Counted from the first letter of the stretch, positions 1-11,888 are shown. The stretch is 64,000 nucleotides of DNA from Marinobacter sediminicola (GCF_031157525.1 NZ_JAVIXR010000014.1:22139-86138); one strand, 5' to 3'. Translations and numbers: made by a program. The notes: a model not told the origin generated them from the sequence alone.

Positions 1-23
1 GTATCGCACTTAGATTTACTCAT
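1..23 (-). CDS. Start of a PilW-like minor pilin gene (partial, cut by window edge)
   Basis: Only the first seven codons are inside the window, reading MSKSKCD. The ATG overlaps the pilV stop codon as ATGA, the coupling expected inside a minor pilin operon. In Pseudomonas the gene after pilV is pilW, a minor pilin with a class III prepilin leader, so PilW is inferred from position. The visible residues are too few to confirm it. Confidence 0.4.
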
Positions 24-568
24 AACGTAAACTCAACAACGGTCTGTTGATTTTCTGTCGACATGGAACCTTGGGTCTCATCCCAACGGTCCTCTCTCCA
101 CGTGATTGTTATTGTAAAAACATTGCCCGCGGCTGTGGTACCACCTGCCCCGGAAGCGCCGGCCCCGGATATTGCCCCTTCGCCGCCTGGCAGCATGGCC
201 ATATTGCCGTTGGCACCCTCTATCTGCTGTTTCCAGGCGAAAATATCTGCAGCAACTCTATCAGCGCCGGAGCATCCGCTTGCAATACAGCTAGGAGCCG
301 TAAGGCTGGCAGTTGTCGTGGCGCCGTCATAACTTCCACTAATAGCTTCTGCGGTATTTGATTTCATGCGGTCAGCCATATCATAAGCAAGGATCGTGGC
401 TTGGGTGCGCAAAAAAGCACCTTGATTATTCTTTAGACTACCCACTGTGAGGCTAGCCATTCCCAACAGGCCAACCGCAAGAACCAATACAGTGACAAGA
501 ATCTCGATTAACGTCATACCAGCTTGTCTACTTGGGCGTCTTACCATTCCCAACATCTGCAAACTCAT
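20..568 (-). CDS. pilV: Type IV pilus modification protein / minor pilin PilV
   Basis: Minor pilin of the type IV pilus priming complex, processed by PilD and assembled at the inner membrane. The class III leader ends in QAG, followed by MTLIEILVTVLVLAVGLLGM, the N-methylation and membrane helix with the usual Glu5. The rest is a short glycine-rich globular domain containing the PilV-typical DMADRMKSN stretch. ATG at 568 is preferred because GGGAGAGAG lies just upstream; a TTG at 583 is in frame but has no good ribosome site. The gene sits between fimT and a probable pilW, as in the Pseudomonas fimU-pilV-pilW-pilX-pilY1-pilE cluster. Confidence 0.87.
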   Translation of the reverse strand: MSLQMLGMVRRPSRQAGMTLIEILVTVLVLAVGLLGMASLTVGSLKNNQGAFLRTQATILAYDMADRMKSNTAEAISGSYDGATTTASLTAPSCIASGCSGADRVAADIFAWKQQIEGANGNMAMLPGGEGAISGAGASGAGGTTAAGNVFTITITWREDRWDETQGSMSTENQQTVVEFTL

Positions 569-590
569 AGTTCTCTCTCCCAACCATTAA

Positions 591-1172
591 TCAACATTGA
601 AAATCGATGTTGTTATGATCTTCACGATTTCCGTTGCTATCTCGCGCAGCCGCCCGCGCTTGGCCGGACACTGATAAAACGACACCTCTAGCTTCACTCG
701 CACCAAAGGCGTCACATAATTTGAACGTTATTTGATTTCCTCCCGCTGGCGCTCCATTTCGAATCAGCGATACAGTGGTTGTATTGAAGTCGCTGCTGGC
801 GCCAGTTTTCACATTAAGACTTATCCCGGCAGACAGCTCGCCTGCTACTTTCAACACCGTATCTGCGACATCAACGCTTCCATTCCCGTTGAGATCCCGG
901 GCAACCAGCCAACCGGTACTCCAGTCAGTCTGCCCAGTACAACTTGTGCCATTATTTGACGAGCATAGTAGGACAGACTGAGCAGGTGACTTGGCGGACT
1001 CACTTCGCGCGTAGCCAACCAATCCTTGAAGCTCGTTGTAGGCTGCGGTTGTACGACTTCGGGTGACCATATCGCTCATTGCTGGCACCGCGATCATCGC
1101 GACAATTGCTATCACCACGAGAGTCACCATCAGCTCGATCAATGTAAAACCACTGTTTTCCCGGAGATGCAT
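591..1172 (-). CDS. fimT: GspH/FimT-family minor pilin (FimT/FimU)
   Basis: Type II secretion GspH / FimT-FimU family pseudopilin, 193 aa. The prepilin leader MHLRENSG precedes FTLIELMVTLVVIAIVAMIA, with cleavage expected after Gly8 and Glu at mature position 5. The C-terminal part has the FimT features KSPAQSVLLCSS and DLNGNGSVD and ends in Cys, with another Cys in FKLCDAFG, suggesting a disulfide in the globular domain. In Pseudomonas FimU or FimT helps start pilus assembly and FimT-type proteins can bind DNA for uptake. I cannot separate FimU from FimT by sequence alone, so the symbol is a family label. It is the first gene of the minor pilin cluster after the ispH terminator. Confidence 0.83.
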   Translation of the reverse strand: MHLRENSGFTLIELMVTLVVIAIVAMIAVPAMSDMVTRSRTTAAYNELQGLVGYARSESAKSPAQSVLLCSSNNGTSCTGQTDWSTGWLVARDLNGNGSVDVADTVLKVAGELSAGISLNVKTGASSDFNTTTVSLIRNGAPAGGNQITFKLCDAFGASEARGVVLSVSGQARAAARDSNGNREDHNNIDFQC

Positions 1173-1204
1173 AAAACTAGAACCTCTGTTTGTTTCAGTT
1201 TCAG

Positions 1205-1234
1205 ATTACAAAACTCTAATGTAAATCACTACAA
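1205..1234 (-). promoter_or_regulatory. Weak sigma70-like promoter candidate for the fimT-pilV cluster
   Basis: On the minus strand TTGTAG (1229-1234) and TGTAAT (1205-1210) are 18 bases apart and point at fimT, about 35 bases before its ATG. The surrounding stretch is AT-rich. The match is modest and other control, for example by a two-component regulator as in Pseudomonas, cannot be excluded. Confidence 0.33.
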
Positions 1235-1272
1235 TGGAACGACAAGCGGGCAATAATCAGGTACAAGCGGCA

Positions 1273-1320
1273 CCCCAACAAAAAAAAGCGTGACTGAAAT
1301 CACGCTTTTTTTTGTTGGGG
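1273..1320 (-). terminator. Rho-independent terminator of the ribF-ispH operon (21-bp perfect stem)
   Basis: Bases 1273-1293 and 1300-1320 form a perfect 21-bp inverted repeat around the six-base loop CTGAAA. The core GCGTGA/TCACGC is flanked by eight A on one side and eight T on the other, so it can terminate from either strand. It lies 42 bases after the ispH stop codon and separates that operon from fimT. Confidence 0.93.
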
Positions 1321-1361
1321 GCAACCACAAACCCCTCTAATCTGATCGCTACCTCAGATCG

Positions 1362-2315
1362 CTAATGAACCTCAACCACATCAATCCGCAACTCCTTAGG
1401 CATAGAGAAAACAATATTCTCCTCCCGCCCCGCAATCTCCTCAGGCACATCTCCACCAAGATCCCGCAAGCGGGCAATCACATCGTTTACCAACACTTCC
1501 GGGGCGGAAGCGCCAGCAGTTACGCCAATGGACTTCTTACCTTCAAGCCATTGCGGATCAATCTGGGAGGCTTCGTCGATTAAATAAGCGGGGGTGCCCA
1601 TTCGTTCCGCCAGCTCACGCAGGCGGTTGGAGTTGGAACTGTTGGGAGAGCCAACCACCAACATCAAGTCGCAGTCGCCGGCCAATTGCTTTACCGCGTC
1701 TTGGCGGTTCTGGGTGGCGTAGCAGATGTCGTCTTTGCGCGGACCTTCGATTAGCGGGAACCTTTCACGCAAGGCGTCGATCACGCGGGCCGTGTCGTCC
1801 ATCGAAAGCGTGGTTTGGGTGACGTAGGATACGTGCGCCGGATCTTTTACTTCCAACGTCGATACGTCTTCTTCGTTCTCTACCAAGTAGATATCACCGC
1901 CGGTACTGTGATCGTACTGGCCCATGGTGCCTTCCACTTCCGGGTGGCCGTGGTGGCCGATAAGTACGCACTCGCGTCCGTCGCGGCTGTAGCGCATAAC
2001 TTCCATGTGCACCTTGGTGACCAGTGGACAGGTGGCATCGAATACCTTGAGTCCACGGCGGGCGGCTTCGTTTTGCACCGCTTGAGATACGCCGTGGGCG
2101 CTGAAGATAACGAGCTTGTCGTCTGGCACTTCGTGCAGTTCGTCTACAAAAATGGCGCCGCGATTACGCAGGTTGTCGACCACAAACTTATTGTGAACTA
2201 CCTCGTGGCGCACGTAGATGGGCGCACCGAATACATCCAACGCGCGATTTACGATTTCGATGGCGCGATCTACGCCTGCACAAAAGCCACGGGGGTTTGC
2301 CAATCTTATCTGCAT
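1362..2315 (-). CDS. ispH: 4-hydroxy-3-methylbut-2-enyl diphosphate reductase IspH
   Basis: Last enzyme of the MEP isoprenoid pathway: reduces HMBPP to IPP and DMAPP using an oxygen-sensitive iron-sulfur cluster. The three cluster cysteines are present at Cys12 ([13 protein letters not shown]), Cys96 ([11 protein letters not shown]) and Cys198 ([11 protein letters not shown]). The substrate-binding histidines at HEVVHN and HHGHPE and the SNSNRL loop are intact. Length 317 aa is normal. It starts two bases after the fkpB stop codon, in the conserved lspA-fkpB-ispH order, and is the last gene before the strong terminator at 1273. Confidence 0.98.
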   Translation of the reverse strand: MQIRLANPRGFCAGVDRAIEIVNRALDVFGAPIYVRHEVVHNKFVVDNLRNRGAIFVDELHEVPDDKLVIFSAHGVSQAVQNEAARRGLKVFDATCPLVTKVHMEVMRYSRDGRECVLIGHHGHPEVEGTMGQYDHSTGGDIYLVENEEDVSTLEVKDPAHVSYVTQTTLSMDDTARVIDALRERFPLIEGPRKDDICYATQNRQDAVKQLAGDCDLMLVVGSPNSSNSNRLRELAERMGTPAYLIDEASQIDPQWLEGKKSIGVTAGASAPEVLVNDVIARLRDLGGDVPEEIAGREENIVFSMPKELRIDVVEVH

Positions 2316-2317
2316 AG

Positions 2318-2770
2318 TCAGTGCGTCTTTCCTGCCGGTTCTACGTCAATTACTTCTACATCGAAGGTCAGTGTACGCCCTGACAGCGGGTGATTGAAAT
2401 CCACCTCCACTTCGTCGCCTTCCACACGGCTGACAACACCAGGCAGTTCTTGCTGACGTGCATCGGCAAAGGAGATCATCACGCCCGACTCCAGCACCAT
2501 ATCTGCGCTGAACTCGTGTCGCTTGAAGGTTTGAACGTTGTTCGGATTGCGCTGACCAAATGCCTTTTCTGGTGGCACCTGGTAGCTGGCCTTGTCACCG
2601 GCCTTCATGCCGAGCAAATAGGCTTCAAAGTTTTCAGGCAGATTTTCGTCGCCGATTTCCAGCATTGCCGCGTCTTTATCAAAGGTTGAGTCAATCACCT
2701 CGCCGCTCTCGAACTTGAGGGCGAAATGCAGGGTTACTCGTGTTCCCTTGTCTATGGGCAAATCTTTCAT
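2318..2770 (-). CDS. fkpB: FKBP-type peptidyl-prolyl isomerase (SlpA/FkpB type)
   Basis: Cytoplasmic FKBP-family prolyl isomerase and chaperone, 150 aa. The FKBP half-sites are visible as [15 protein letters not shown] at the N-terminus and [20 protein letters not shown] at the C-terminus. Between them is the inserted IF chaperone domain typical of SlpA/SlyD proteins, with [15 protein letters not shown]. It lacks the histidine-rich nickel-binding tail of SlyD, and its place between lspA and ispH matches E. coli fkpB. Biological substrates are not known from sequence. Confidence 0.94.
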   Translation of the reverse strand: MKDLPIDKGTRVTLHFALKFESGEVIDSTFDKDAAMLEIGDENLPENFEAYLLGMKAGDKASYQVPPEKAFGQRNPNNVQTFKRHEFSADMVLESGVMISFADARQQELPGVVSRVEGDEVEVDFNHPLSGRTLTFDVEVIDVEPAGKTH

Positions 2771-2775
2771 GGGCT

Positions 2776-3300
2776 TTATTCACTCCCGTTCGCAGCTTCG
2801 CCAGACTCAGCAGGTTTGCGAAACATATCAAGAATCATCATGGCAGCACCTAGTGTAATGGCGATGTCGGCCAGATTAAATGCGGGAAAGTGCCAGTCCT
2901 GCCAGTAAAAATGCAGGAAATCGACAACGTAACCGTGCACAACCCGGTCATATACATTACCAAGAGCACCCCCAAGAATCAGCACTATAGCAACGGCCAT
3001 CCAGGTTTCATGGCGCTGCAGGTTTCTCAACCAACCTACCAACACCACACTGACAACCAGCGCCAGAGTCACAAAGAACCAGCGCTGCCAGCCAGCGGCA
3101 CCTGCGAGAAAGCTGAACGCCGCTCCGGTGTTGTGCAGCAACGTCAGGTTGAACATGGGAACAACCGGTACCGGGTTGCCATAAGTCAGCATGGCCGTGG
3201 CCATGGCCTTGGTGCCGAGATCTAGAGCGATCACCAACACTGCTAGCCAGAGCCACTTGAGCTTTGTTCCGGTCACCTGCTCGCTCATTGCGGCATCCAT
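2776..3300 (-). CDS. lspA: Prolipoprotein signal peptidase LspA (signal peptidase II)
   Basis: Inner-membrane aspartyl peptidase that cleaves the signal peptide of diacylglyceryl-modified prolipoproteins. Four hydrophobic segments are visible. The two catalytic aspartates lie in GNVYDRVVHGYVVDF and FNLADIAIT. The ATG at 3300 overlaps the ileS stop codon as TGATG, so the genes are probably translationally coupled. A second ATG at 3288, giving MSEQVTGTKLKWLW, aligns better with E. coli LspA and may be the true start. Clients in this window would include the PilP and DUF2057 lipoproteins. Confidence 0.96.
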   Translation of the reverse strand: MDAAMSEQVTGTKLKWLWLAVLVIALDLGTKAMATAMLTYGNPVPVVPMFNLTLLHNTGAAFSFLAGAAGWQRWFFVTLALVVSVVLVGWLRNLQRHETWMAVAIVLILGGALGNVYDRVVHGYVVDFLHFYWQDWHFPAFNLADIAITLGAAMMILDMFRKPAESGEAANGSE

Positions 3301-6119
3301 CAAGCAAACGAGCGGGTTTCGCCCGTTCCTTCCACGTTAGTAATGCAGCGGCCACACAGGTCTTTATGCTCGGCATGGGCGCCCACATCTTCCCGGTGAT
3401 GCCAGCAACGCTCACACTTGGCATGGGAAGCCGGAGTTACCTTTACGCGAAGGCCTTCGTAGCTGGTCATTTCAGCATTGTCTGCTTCAGACACTGGCTT
3501 AACGGTGGCTTCGGAGGTAATCAGCACAAAGCGCAGCTCGTCACCCAAGAATTCAAGGTCGGCTGCCAGATCACCCTCGCAATAAAGTGTGACTTCAGCG
3601 CTCAAGGATCCTTTGATTTCGCCTCGGGCTCGCGCTTCTTCCATGCGCTTGTTTACGGCTTCCTTCACTCCGTAAATCCTGCGCCAGTAGTCGCGGCCCA
3701 GTTCGGCGTCTTCCGGCAATGCCGTGAGGCCTTCATACCAGGTTTCGTAGAACACGGTATCCCCGCGCTCGCCCGGCAGGTGCTGCCATATTTCATCTGC
3801 AGTGAAGCTCAAGATAGGCGCAATCCAGCGCACCAGCGCTTCAGCAACGTGATACAGCGCCGTCTGGCAGGAGCGCCGGGCCAAGCTGTCTGCCTGAGTG
3901 GTGTACTGGCGATCTTTAATGATATCCAGATAAAACCCACCCAATGTGGCTTCACAGAAGCTGTACACCTTCTGGTAGATCCGCAGGAAGGCGTAGTTCT
4001 GGTAGTCCTCATGCAGTTCGTTCTGCAGTTGCAGGGCCCGATCCACCATCCAGCGATCCAGAGCAATCATATCTTCCGGCGCAACCATGTGCTGTTTGGG
4101 ATCAAAGCCGGTGAGGTTGCTCAGCAGGAAGCGTGACGTGTTGCGAATACGGCGATATCCATCTGCAGTCTGACGCAGGATATCCTTGGAAACCGTCATT
4201 TCGCCGCTGTAGTCGGTTGCTGAAACCCACAAGCGCAGGATGTCGGCACCCAACTCGTTCATGACTTCCTGAGGTGCGATCACGTTGCCCATTGACTTGG
4301 ACATCTTCAGGCCTTTGCCATCCACCGTAAAACCGTGGGTCAGCACCTGCTTATAGGGCGCAACACCATTCATGGCGATGGAGGTCTTCAATGATGACTG
4401 GAACCATCCGCGGTGCTGATCGGAACCTTCCAGATACATATCGGCCGGGAACTGGCCCAGCTCGGGGCGCACGCGCAGAACGGAATCATGAGTCACACCT
4501 GAATCGAACCACACATCCAGCGTGTCCGTCACTTTCTCGTAGTTATCCGCCTCATCACCCAGCAGATCGCGGGCATCGATCTCATACCAGGCATCAATGC
4601 CGTCGGTTTCGATAGCCTGAGCTACTTTTTCGATCAGGTTTTGGGTGTCCGGGTGCAGCTCCTGTGTTTCCTTATGGATAAACAGGGTGATCGGTACGCC
4701 CCAGGTGCGTTGACGCGAGATACACCAGTCAGGAGATTGCTGGAACATTCCCTCAATACGGTTTTGCCCCCAGGCCGGCACCCAGCGCACGCCCTTGATG
4801 GCTTCCAGTGCATCTGCGCGGAGGTTTTCTTTCTCCATACTGATAAACCACTGGGGTGTAGCACGGTAGATCAGTGGTGTTTTGGTGCGCCAGCAGTGGG
4901 GGAAGCTGTGACGGAACTTTTCCTTCCGCACCAACTTGCCTTCACGCGCAAGCGCGTCGCAGACGGGCTCGTCGGCCTTATAAACGTGGATCCCTGCAAA
5001 CTCGCCGGTAGCACTGGTGTAGGTGCCGTCGGCCTGAACCATGCTCAGTGTGCCGATGCCATAGGTTTTGCCAACCACGAAGTCTTCCATGCCGTGATCA
5101 GGTGCCGTATGAACGGCCCCGGTACCGGCCTCGATCGAGACGTGGTCACCCAGAATCGCAGGCACTTGCTTATCGTAGATCGGGTGATGCAGAGCCAAGT
5201 GCTCAAGGTTCGTACCGAGGCAGTGGCCCAACACTTCGTATTTTTCGATTTCCCAGCGTGCCATGATGCCTTCGACCATGGCGGAAGCCAGAATCATCCG
5301 CTCGGGGCCGTTGCCTGCGTCAACCTGCACCAGTGCATAGTCCAGATCTGCATTGAGAGACACTGCCTGGTTAGCCGGGATGGTCCAGGGTGTGGTGGTC
5401 CAGATCACCACGGACACATCACCTTCGCCTTTGTCCGTTCCAAACAGCGACAGAGCTTTGGCCTGGTCGATGGCGGTAAAGCGCACATCAATCTGGGTTG
5501 AGGTTTTGTCCTGGTACTCCACTTCCGCCTCTGCGAGCGCGGACTGACCCACCACACTCCAGTAAACCGGCTTGAAGCCTCGAACCACATGCCCCTTGGC
5601 GACGATTTTGCCCAGCGCACGCACAATGCCCGCTTCTACTTTCGGATCCATAGTGAGGTAGGGCTTATCCCACTCACCCATGATGCCGAGGCGGATAAAG
5701 TCGGCTTTCTGGCCGGCAATCTGCTTGGTGGCGTAATCACGGCAAGCTTGGCGGAAGGTTTTGTAATCCACCTTAACGCCGGCCTTCCCGATTTCCTGCT
5801 CAACCTTGTGCTCAATCGGTAGCCCGTGGCAATCCCAGCCCGGCACGTAGGGCGCATCAAAGCCCATGAAGCCGCGGGATTTGACGATCATATCTTTCAG
5901 AATTTTATTGACCGCGTGACCAATGTGAATGCTGCCGTTGGCGTAGGGAGGGCCATCGTGAAGGATGAACTTCTCACGCCCGTCGCGCTGTTTGCGCAGG
6001 TTGGCGTATACGTTCAGATCCTGCCAACGCTTGAGCATTTCAGGCTCGCGATTGGCCAGGTTACCGCGCATGGGAAACGCAGTTTCCGGCAGATTCAGAG
6101 TGTGCTTATAGTCGCTCAT
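3300..6119 (-). CDS. ileS: Isoleucyl-tRNA synthetase
   Basis: Class I aminoacyl-tRNA synthetase charging tRNA-Ile, 939 aa, the normal bacterial length. The HIGH motif is HIGHAVNK in [16 protein letters not shown], and KMSKS is present exactly as [11 protein letters not shown]. The CP1 editing domain ([15 protein letters not shown]) follows the first half of the catalytic core. A C-terminal zinc finger has the cysteine pairs CERC and CGRC. The start overlaps the end of ribF by 14 bases and the stop overlaps lspA, fitting the conserved ribF-ileS-lspA-fkpB-ispH operon. Confidence 0.98.
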   Translation of the reverse strand: MSDYKHTLNLPETAFPMRGNLANREPEMLKRWQDLNVYANLRKQRDGREKFILHDGPPYANGSIHIGHAVNKILKDMIVKSRGFMGFDAPYVPGWDCHGLPIEHKVEQEIGKAGVKVDYKTFRQACRDYATKQIAGQKADFIRLGIMGEWDKPYLTMDPKVEAGIVRALGKIVAKGHVVRGFKPVYWSVVGQSALAEAEVEYQDKTSTQIDVRFTAIDQAKALSLFGTDKGEGDVSVVIWTTTPWTIPANQAVSLNADLDYALVQVDAGNGPERMILASAMVEGIMARWEIEKYEVLGHCLGTNLEHLALHHPIYDKQVPAILGDHVSIEAGTGAVHTAPDHGMEDFVVGKTYGIGTLSMVQADGTYTSATGEFAGIHVYKADEPVCDALAREGKLVRKEKFRHSFPHCWRTKTPLIYRATPQWFISMEKENLRADALEAIKGVRWVPAWGQNRIEGMFQQSPDWCISRQRTWGVPITLFIHKETQELHPDTQNLIEKVAQAIETDGIDAWYEIDARDLLGDEADNYEKVTDTLDVWFDSGVTHDSVLRVRPELGQFPADMYLEGSDQHRGWFQSSLKTSIAMNGVAPYKQVLTHGFTVDGKGLKMSKSMGNVIAPQEVMNELGADILRLWVSATDYSGEMTVSKDILRQTADGYRRIRNTSRFLLSNLTGFDPKQHMVAPEDMIALDRWMVDRALQLQNELHEDYQNYAFLRIYQKVYSFCEATLGGFYLDIIKDRQYTTQADSLARRSCQTALYHVAEALVRWIAPILSFTADEIWQHLPGERGDTVFYETWYEGLTALPEDAELGRDYWRRIYGVKEAVNKRMEEARARGEIKGSLSAEVTLYCEGDLAADLEFLGDELRFVLITSEATVKPVSEADNAEMTSYEGLRVKVTPASHAKCERCWHHREDVGAHAEHKDLCGRCITNVEGTGETRSFA

Positions 6120-7095
6120 GGTTTGTGTGCGTACTCTTCAGGTCAGTTGGTTTGGCCAGCCACGCTCTGGCAGCGTCGAAATCTCTGGCAATCTGCGCTT
6201 TGAGCGCATCTATCGAATCAAATTTTTCTTCATCCCGCAGTCCATGGCGGAAAACAACATCAATTCGCTGGCCGTAAAGTGTGCCAGTAAAGTCAAACAG
6301 GTGCACTTCCAGTGCCGGTTGCTTGCCATCCACTGTTGGACGCAGGCCGATGTTGGCAACGCCGTCCTGCTTCGCTCCGTTTCCAAGCGTAACGCCAACC
6401 ACATACACACCGTGCAACGCAGGCATCTGGTGGAGCAGGATGTTTGCCGTGGGCGAACCAATTTGCCTGCCCAATTGCCGCCCGTAAACCACCCTGCCCT
6501 GAATATGGTAAGGGCGGCCTAGCAAAGCCTCGGCTTTTCCCAGCTGGTTTTCCAGTAGCAGGTTACGGATTCGGGTGCTGCTTATGCGTTCGCCGGCAAC
6601 GGTTACAGTGCGGGTGTTCTCCACTGAAAATCCGGCAGTTTTACCCACCTTCTCCAGAAGTGCGAAATCCCCCGCCCTGTCACAACCAAAGCGGAAGTCA
6701 TCGCCGACAACAAGGTGGCGTACCGCGAGGCCAGCAATAAGCACGTCGTCGATAAAGCCCATGCCGGAATAGCTGCGAAAGGTTCCATCAAACTTCAGGC
6801 AAAGCACGATATCTATGCCAGCTGCACGCAAGGCTTCAAATTTTTGCCGAAACCCCATTAACCGGGGGGGCGCCTTCATTCCCTGGAAGAACTCTCTAGG
6901 CTGCGGCTCAAATACCATCACGACCGAAGGCAGGCTCAAGTCTTTCGCCTTGTTTTTCACCTGATCGATAATGGTTTGATGGCCCAGATGAACACCATCA
7001 AAGTTGCCAATTGTGGCAACACAGCCTTGTGCCAGCGGGGAATCCGCTTGCCTTGAAAGCATTTTCAGGTTGGTCAGGCCCCGGATCAGACGCAT
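6106..7095 (-). CDS. ribF: Bifunctional riboflavin kinase / FAD synthetase RibF
   Basis: Makes FMN from riboflavin and then FAD from FMN. The N-terminal nucleotidyltransferase domain shows the class I motif [11 protein letters not shown] and the ISSTRIR motif. The C-terminal flavokinase domain begins near [19 protein letters not shown] and contains [11 protein letters not shown] at 7095 ([10 protein letters not shown]) matches family N-termini; an in-frame extension of 14 codons upstream lacks family support. About 330 aa. It uses the riboflavin made by the rib cluster at 20688-23518. Confidence 0.97.
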   Translation of the reverse strand: MRLIRGLTNLKMLSRQADSPLAQGCVATIGNFDGVHLGHQTIIDQVKNKAKDLSLPSVVMVFEPQPREFFQGMKAPPRLMGFRQKFEALRAAGIDIVLCLKFDGTFRSYSGMGFIDDVLIAGLAVRHLVVGDDFRFGCDRAGDFALLEKVGKTAGFSVENTRTVTVAGERISSTRIRNLLLENQLGKAEALLGRPYHIQGRVVYGRQLGRQIGSPTANILLHQMPALHGVYVVGVTLGNGAKQDGVANIGLRPTVDGKQPALEVHLFDFTGTLYGQRIDVVFRHGLRDEEKFDSIDALKAQIARDFDAARAWLAKPTDLKSTHTNHERL

Positions 7096-7178
7096 GCAAT
7101 GCGAACCTTCATTTGCCAAGTGGCTTTCCGCGCTCAATCAATGCACAAAGCGCTGGTGAGAAAACGCGCGATTATACC

Positions 7179-8759
7179 TTACCTCTGGCGAAAATGTCTT
7201 ACCCGCACTCCGGTTAGCGCCAGAACAGCAAAGTAGACACTGGCGCTCGCAACAACTATTACACCCATATAGAGAGAACGCTCGATACCATCTGCCGACA
7301 GCCAGCGCATAACGGGGTAGTTCAGCAAGAGGATAACGGCGACCATGGCAGCATTTGCCAAGGATATCTGCAGGAAATATTTGCCCCAACCTGGCTGGCT
7401 TTTCCACGCCCCTTGGCGCTTAAGCCCCCGCCAAAGCAAAATCGCATTGAGCCAGGCAGAAAGCGAGGTAGCAAGCGCCAAACCAGCATGGGCCAAAGGC
7501 ACAATAAGGGCCAGATTGAAGACCATATTGGCGACCATGGCAATAATGCCAATCTTCACCGGCGTGCGAGTGTCCAGGCGCGCAAAAAAGCCCGGCGCAA
7601 GCACCTTAATTACCATAAAAGCCAGCAGTCCTGCGGAATAAGCTCTCAAGCTCTGGGCCGACATGGCGACATCTCTGTCGGTCACTTCACCGTAGTGGAA
7701 TAACGTTGCAATAAGCGGCTCTGCCAGCAGCGCCAGCGCCAGCGCAGCAGGCACCCCGATAATCAGCACCGCGCGAACGGCCCAGTCTAAAGTGGCCGAA
7801 AACTGATCAGTTGACGCAGCAGCGTGCTTGCGGGACAAACTCGGTAAAATAACCGTTGCGATGGCAATACCAAACACACCCAAAGGCAACTCGGAAAGCC
7901 GATCTGAATAATACAGCCAGGACACACTCCCTGTTTGCAGAAAAGACGCCAGCACCGTGTCGAGCAGCAGGTTGATCTGGCTGACCGATACGCCAAACAG
8001 CGCCGGCACCATCAGCTTGAGAATGCGGCTGACACCTTCATGCTTGTAATCAACCCGCGGACGGGGCAGAAGCCCGAGGCGCATCAGAAACGGCAGCTGG
8101 AAAAACAGCTGCAAGGCGCCCGCAATGAACACCCCCCAAGCCAGAGCCATCACTGGTTCGCTCATCAAGGGAGTAAGATAAACAGCGGCACCAATCATCG
8201 CCAGATTAAGCAGCACTGGCGTAAATGCAGGCACCGCAAAGCGGTCGTAACTGTTGAGAATGCCACCAGCAAACGCAGTCAGTGAAATCAGCAACAAATA
8301 AGGGAAGGTAATGCGCAGCATGTCGCTGGTCAGCGCGAACTTTATGTCGTCGTCCAGAAACCCCGGGGCAAACACTGCGGTAAGCAGCGGAGCACCCAGC
8401 ATGGCCGCCAGAGTAATGCCTAAAAGCACCAACCCCAATGATCCAGCAACCGCATCGACTAAACGCTTTACATCTGAGGAGCTCTTATTTTCACGGTAGG
8501 ATGAGAGTACTGGCACAAACGCCTGAGAAAACGCGCCCTCAGCGAAAAGCCTGCGCAGAAAGTTAGGTATCTTGAAGGCTACAAAAAACGCATCTGCCCC
8601 GGCGCCAGCTCCAAAATAGCGTGCAATCACCATGTCCCGCACCAGCCCCAACACCCTTGAGAGCATGGTCATAATGCCCACCAGGCCAGACGAGCGCAGC
8701 AGCCCGGGCACTTTAACTGGCGGCTTGCTTTCAGGCGGGATTGAGGGTTGCGACGACAT
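7179..8759 (-). CDS. murJ: Lipid II flippase MurJ
   Basis: MATE-like integral membrane protein that flips lipid II across the inner membrane for peptidoglycan synthesis. It has about 14 hydrophobic segments. The family N-terminus is clear: LLRSSGLVGIMTMLSRVLG, then VRDMVIARYFGAGAGADAF with the essential charged residues. ATG at 8759 (MSSQPSIPP) gives 526 aa with a short polar N-tail; a 23-codon upstream extension is also open but unlike the family. It is followed by ribF and divergent from rpsT, the usual gammaproteobacterial order. Confidence 0.96.
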   Translation of the reverse strand: MSSQPSIPPESKPPVKVPGLLRSSGLVGIMTMLSRVLGLVRDMVIARYFGAGAGADAFFVAFKIPNFLRRLFAEGAFSQAFVPVLSSYRENKSSSDVKRLVDAVAGSLGLVLLGITLAAMLGAPLLTAVFAPGFLDDDIKFALTSDMLRITFPYLLLISLTAFAGGILNSYDRFAVPAFTPVLLNLAMIGAAVYLTPLMSEPVMALAWGVFIAGALQLFFQLPFLMRLGLLPRPRVDYKHEGVSRILKLMVPALFGVSVSQINLLLDTVLASFLQTGSVSWLYYSDRLSELPLGVFGIAIATVILPSLSRKHAAASTDQFSATLDWAVRAVLIIGVPAALALALLAEPLIATLFHYGEVTDRDVAMSAQSLRAYSAGLLAFMVIKVLAPGFFARLDTRTPVKIGIIAMVANMVFNLALIVPLAHAGLALATSLSAWLNAILLWRGLKRQGAWKSQPGWGKYFLQISLANAAMVAVILLLNYPVMRWLSADGIERSLYMGVIVVASASVYFAVLALTGVRVRHFRQR

Positions 8760-8907
8760 GCGGGTTCGTATCCGGGCTGTGCACTGTTTTCGGCCGGGTG
8801 TCTCGGGAATTACCTGCTTCCCTGCCACACCCGTATCCGGCGAGCCGCGAGTTTAACACAGGCCTTTAATACCGGGAGACTATCTGTCACCCCAGCAGGG
8901 TTTGGTA

Positions 8908-8936
8908 TTGACATTTCCGGGATTGAGCGGCATAGT
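8908..8936 (+). promoter_or_regulatory. Sigma70 promoter of rpsT
   Basis: A consensus -35 TTGACA (8908-8913) and CATAGT -10 (8931-8936) are exactly 17 bases apart and face rpsT, whose GTG start is about 130 bases downstream. This lies in the 310-base gap between murJ and rpsT. Apart from this promoter and the long rpsT leader I see no gene there. A murJ promoter on the other strand must also lie in the gap but is not obvious. Confidence 0.75.
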
Positions 8937-9069
8937 TCCGCGTCATTTATTTCGACGCGCTGGTTATGGGCGCGCCCGCGATTTCAGGGGCCCTCTGGTT
9001 GGTATTTTGCCCAGAGTTTCCCGTACGAATCATTCAGTAACGAATTTAAGTACTTTCAGGAGTTTTACG

Positions 9070-9339
9070 GTGGCAAATTCCCCGCAAGCCAAAAAGCGCG
9101 CACGTCAGAACGAGAAGAACCGCAAGCACAACGCTAGCCTACGTTCCATGACCCGCACTTACATGAAAAAAGTTCACGCCAAGATCGAAGCTGGCAACTA
9201 TGAAGAAGCTCAGGCCGCTTTCCAGGCAGCACAGCCAATCATGGACAGCATGATCAACAAGGGCATCTTTACAAAGAACAAAGTTGCTCGCCAAAAGAGC
9301 CGCATGGTCTCCAAGATCAAGGCCCTGAAGAGCGCCTGA
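9070..9339 (+). CDS. rpsT: 30S ribosomal protein S20
   Basis: Primary 16S rRNA-binding protein of the small subunit, 89 aa. It is highly basic and helical, beginning MANSPQAKKRARQNEKNR and carrying the family stretch INKGIFTKNKVARQKSRM. The start is the GTG at 9070, with AGGAG at 9058-9062 upstream. E. coli rpsT also uses a non-ATG start (UUG), linked to autogenous translational control. Earlier in-frame ATGs would add an N-terminus unlike S20. A strong palindromic terminator follows the stop codon. Confidence 0.97.
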   Translation: MANSPQAKKRARQNEKNRKHNASLRSMTRTYMKKVHAKIEAGNYEEAQAAFQAAQPIMDSMINKGIFTKNKVARQKSRMVSKIKALKSA

Positions 9340-9368
9340 TAGCGTCCGACGCTTGAAAGCTCTTATTG

Positions 9369-9410
9369 CGAATCAAAAAAACCGGCCCATGAGCCGGTTT
9401 TTTTGATTCG
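9369..9410. terminator. Bidirectional terminator between rpsT and proB (18-bp perfect stem)
   Basis: Bases 9369-9386 and 9393-9410 are perfect reverse complements around the loop CCATGA. The ACCGGC/GCCGGT core is flanked by seven A and seven T, so it terminates rpsT on the plus strand and proB on the minus strand. Confidence 0.93.
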
Positions 9411-9421
9411 AATTTTCCACT

Positions 9422-10546
9422 TCAGATAATGATCATGTTATCCCGGTGGATCATCTCCTCCTCTGAGATATACCCCAGAATATCGGAGATACTATTACTG
9501 GAACGGCCCGCAATTGCCACAGCCTCATCCGCGTCGTAATTTACCAAACCACGCGCAACCTCTGCACCATCTTCCGCGACACAGGACACCATTTCGCCAC
9601 GTCGGAACCGCCCAACAACACCTTTTACCCCAACCGGTAGCAGGCTACGACCTCCCTGCCGAAGCACTCTTACCGCCCCATCATCCAGCGTAAGCTTTCC
9701 ACGGGTTTGAAGGTGACTTGCCAGCCACTGCTTGCGCGCCGCGATACGACCCTGCTCCGGAAGCAACAAGGTACCACATACATCACCTTGTCGAAGGCGG
9801 GTAAGCACGGACTCAATGCGACCGCCAACGATCACCGTGAAAGCCCCTGAACGCGCCGCCAAACGTGCAGCGCGCAACTTGGTCAACATACCCCCGCGGC
9901 CAAGCTCGCCAGCACCACCGCCTGCCATGGCATCCAGGGTGCGATCACCCGCAAACCGCTCGGTCACCATAATGGCATCAGGATTCTTGCGCGGATCTTT
10001 ATCGAACAACCCCAACTGATCGGTAAGAATGATCAGGCCATCAGCCTCAACCACGTTAGTGACCAGCGCACCCAAAGTGTCGTTATCGCCAAACCGGATT
10101 TCGTCGGTAACCACCGTATCGTTTTCGTTTACGATAGGCACAACACCAAAATCCAGCAAAGCTCTGAGCGTGCTGCGGCCATTCAAATAACGCTTACGAT
10201 CGGAGAGGTCATCGTGGGTCAACAGTATCTGGGCAGTATGAATACCATGGCGCTTGAATTGCGCCTCCCAAGTTTGCACCAATCCCATCTGGCCCACAGC
10301 GGCAGCGGCCTGTAATTCATGCAGTTGTTCCGGGCGTTTTTTCCACCCCAGCCGACTCATTCCTTCCGCCACCGACCCGGAAGAAACCACCACTAATTCG
10401 ACACCCTCGCGAACCAAGGCCGCCATCTGATCGACCCAAAGACCCAACGCCTCTACATCCAGCCCCCTACCATCATTGGTCAGGAGGGCACTTCCAATTT
10501 TAACCACCAGGCGGCGGGCCTGCTGCAGCTGGGCGCGTTGCGTCAT
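9422..10546 (-). CDS. proB: Glutamate 5-kinase
   Basis: First step of proline synthesis: ATP-dependent phosphorylation of glutamate to glutamyl-5-phosphate. The N-terminal amino acid kinase domain starts with [13 protein letters not shown] and has [20 protein letters not shown] and GTGG-type [15 protein letters not shown]-terminal PUA domain covers roughly residues 280-360. Length 374 aa is normal. It lies downstream of obg as in Pseudomonas, with proA not adjacent. Confidence 0.97.
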   Translation of the reverse strand: MTQRAQLQQARRLVVKIGSALLTNDGRGLDVEALGLWVDQMAALVREGVELVVVSSGSVAEGMSRLGWKKRPEQLHELQAAAAVGQMGLVQTWEAQFKRHGIHTAQILLTHDDLSDRKRYLNGRSTLRALLDFGVVPIVNENDTVVTDEIRFGDNDTLGALVTNVVEADGLIILTDQLGLFDKDPRKNPDAIMVTERFAGDRTLDAMAGGGAGELGRGGMLTKLRAARLAARSGAFTVIVGGRIESVLTRLRQGDVCGTLLLPEQGRIAARKQWLASHLQTRGKLTLDDGAVRVLRQGGRSLLPVGVKGVVGRFRRGEMVSCVAEDGAEVARGLVNYDADEAVAIAGRSSNSISDILGYISEEEMIHRDNMIII

Positions 10547-10604
10547 GATACGGGCTTGTCTCTCTCGGTCGAACGGGATAATTCAGACATAAAAAGGCCG
10601 AAAT

Positions 10605-11888
<1,284 letters not shown>

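Noticed and set aside
3264..5501. Long open frames on the plus strand opposite ileS (up to about 290 codons)
   Set aside because: They are antisense to conserved ileS coding sequence, have no recognisable domains or ribosome sites, and arise from the codon bias of ileS.
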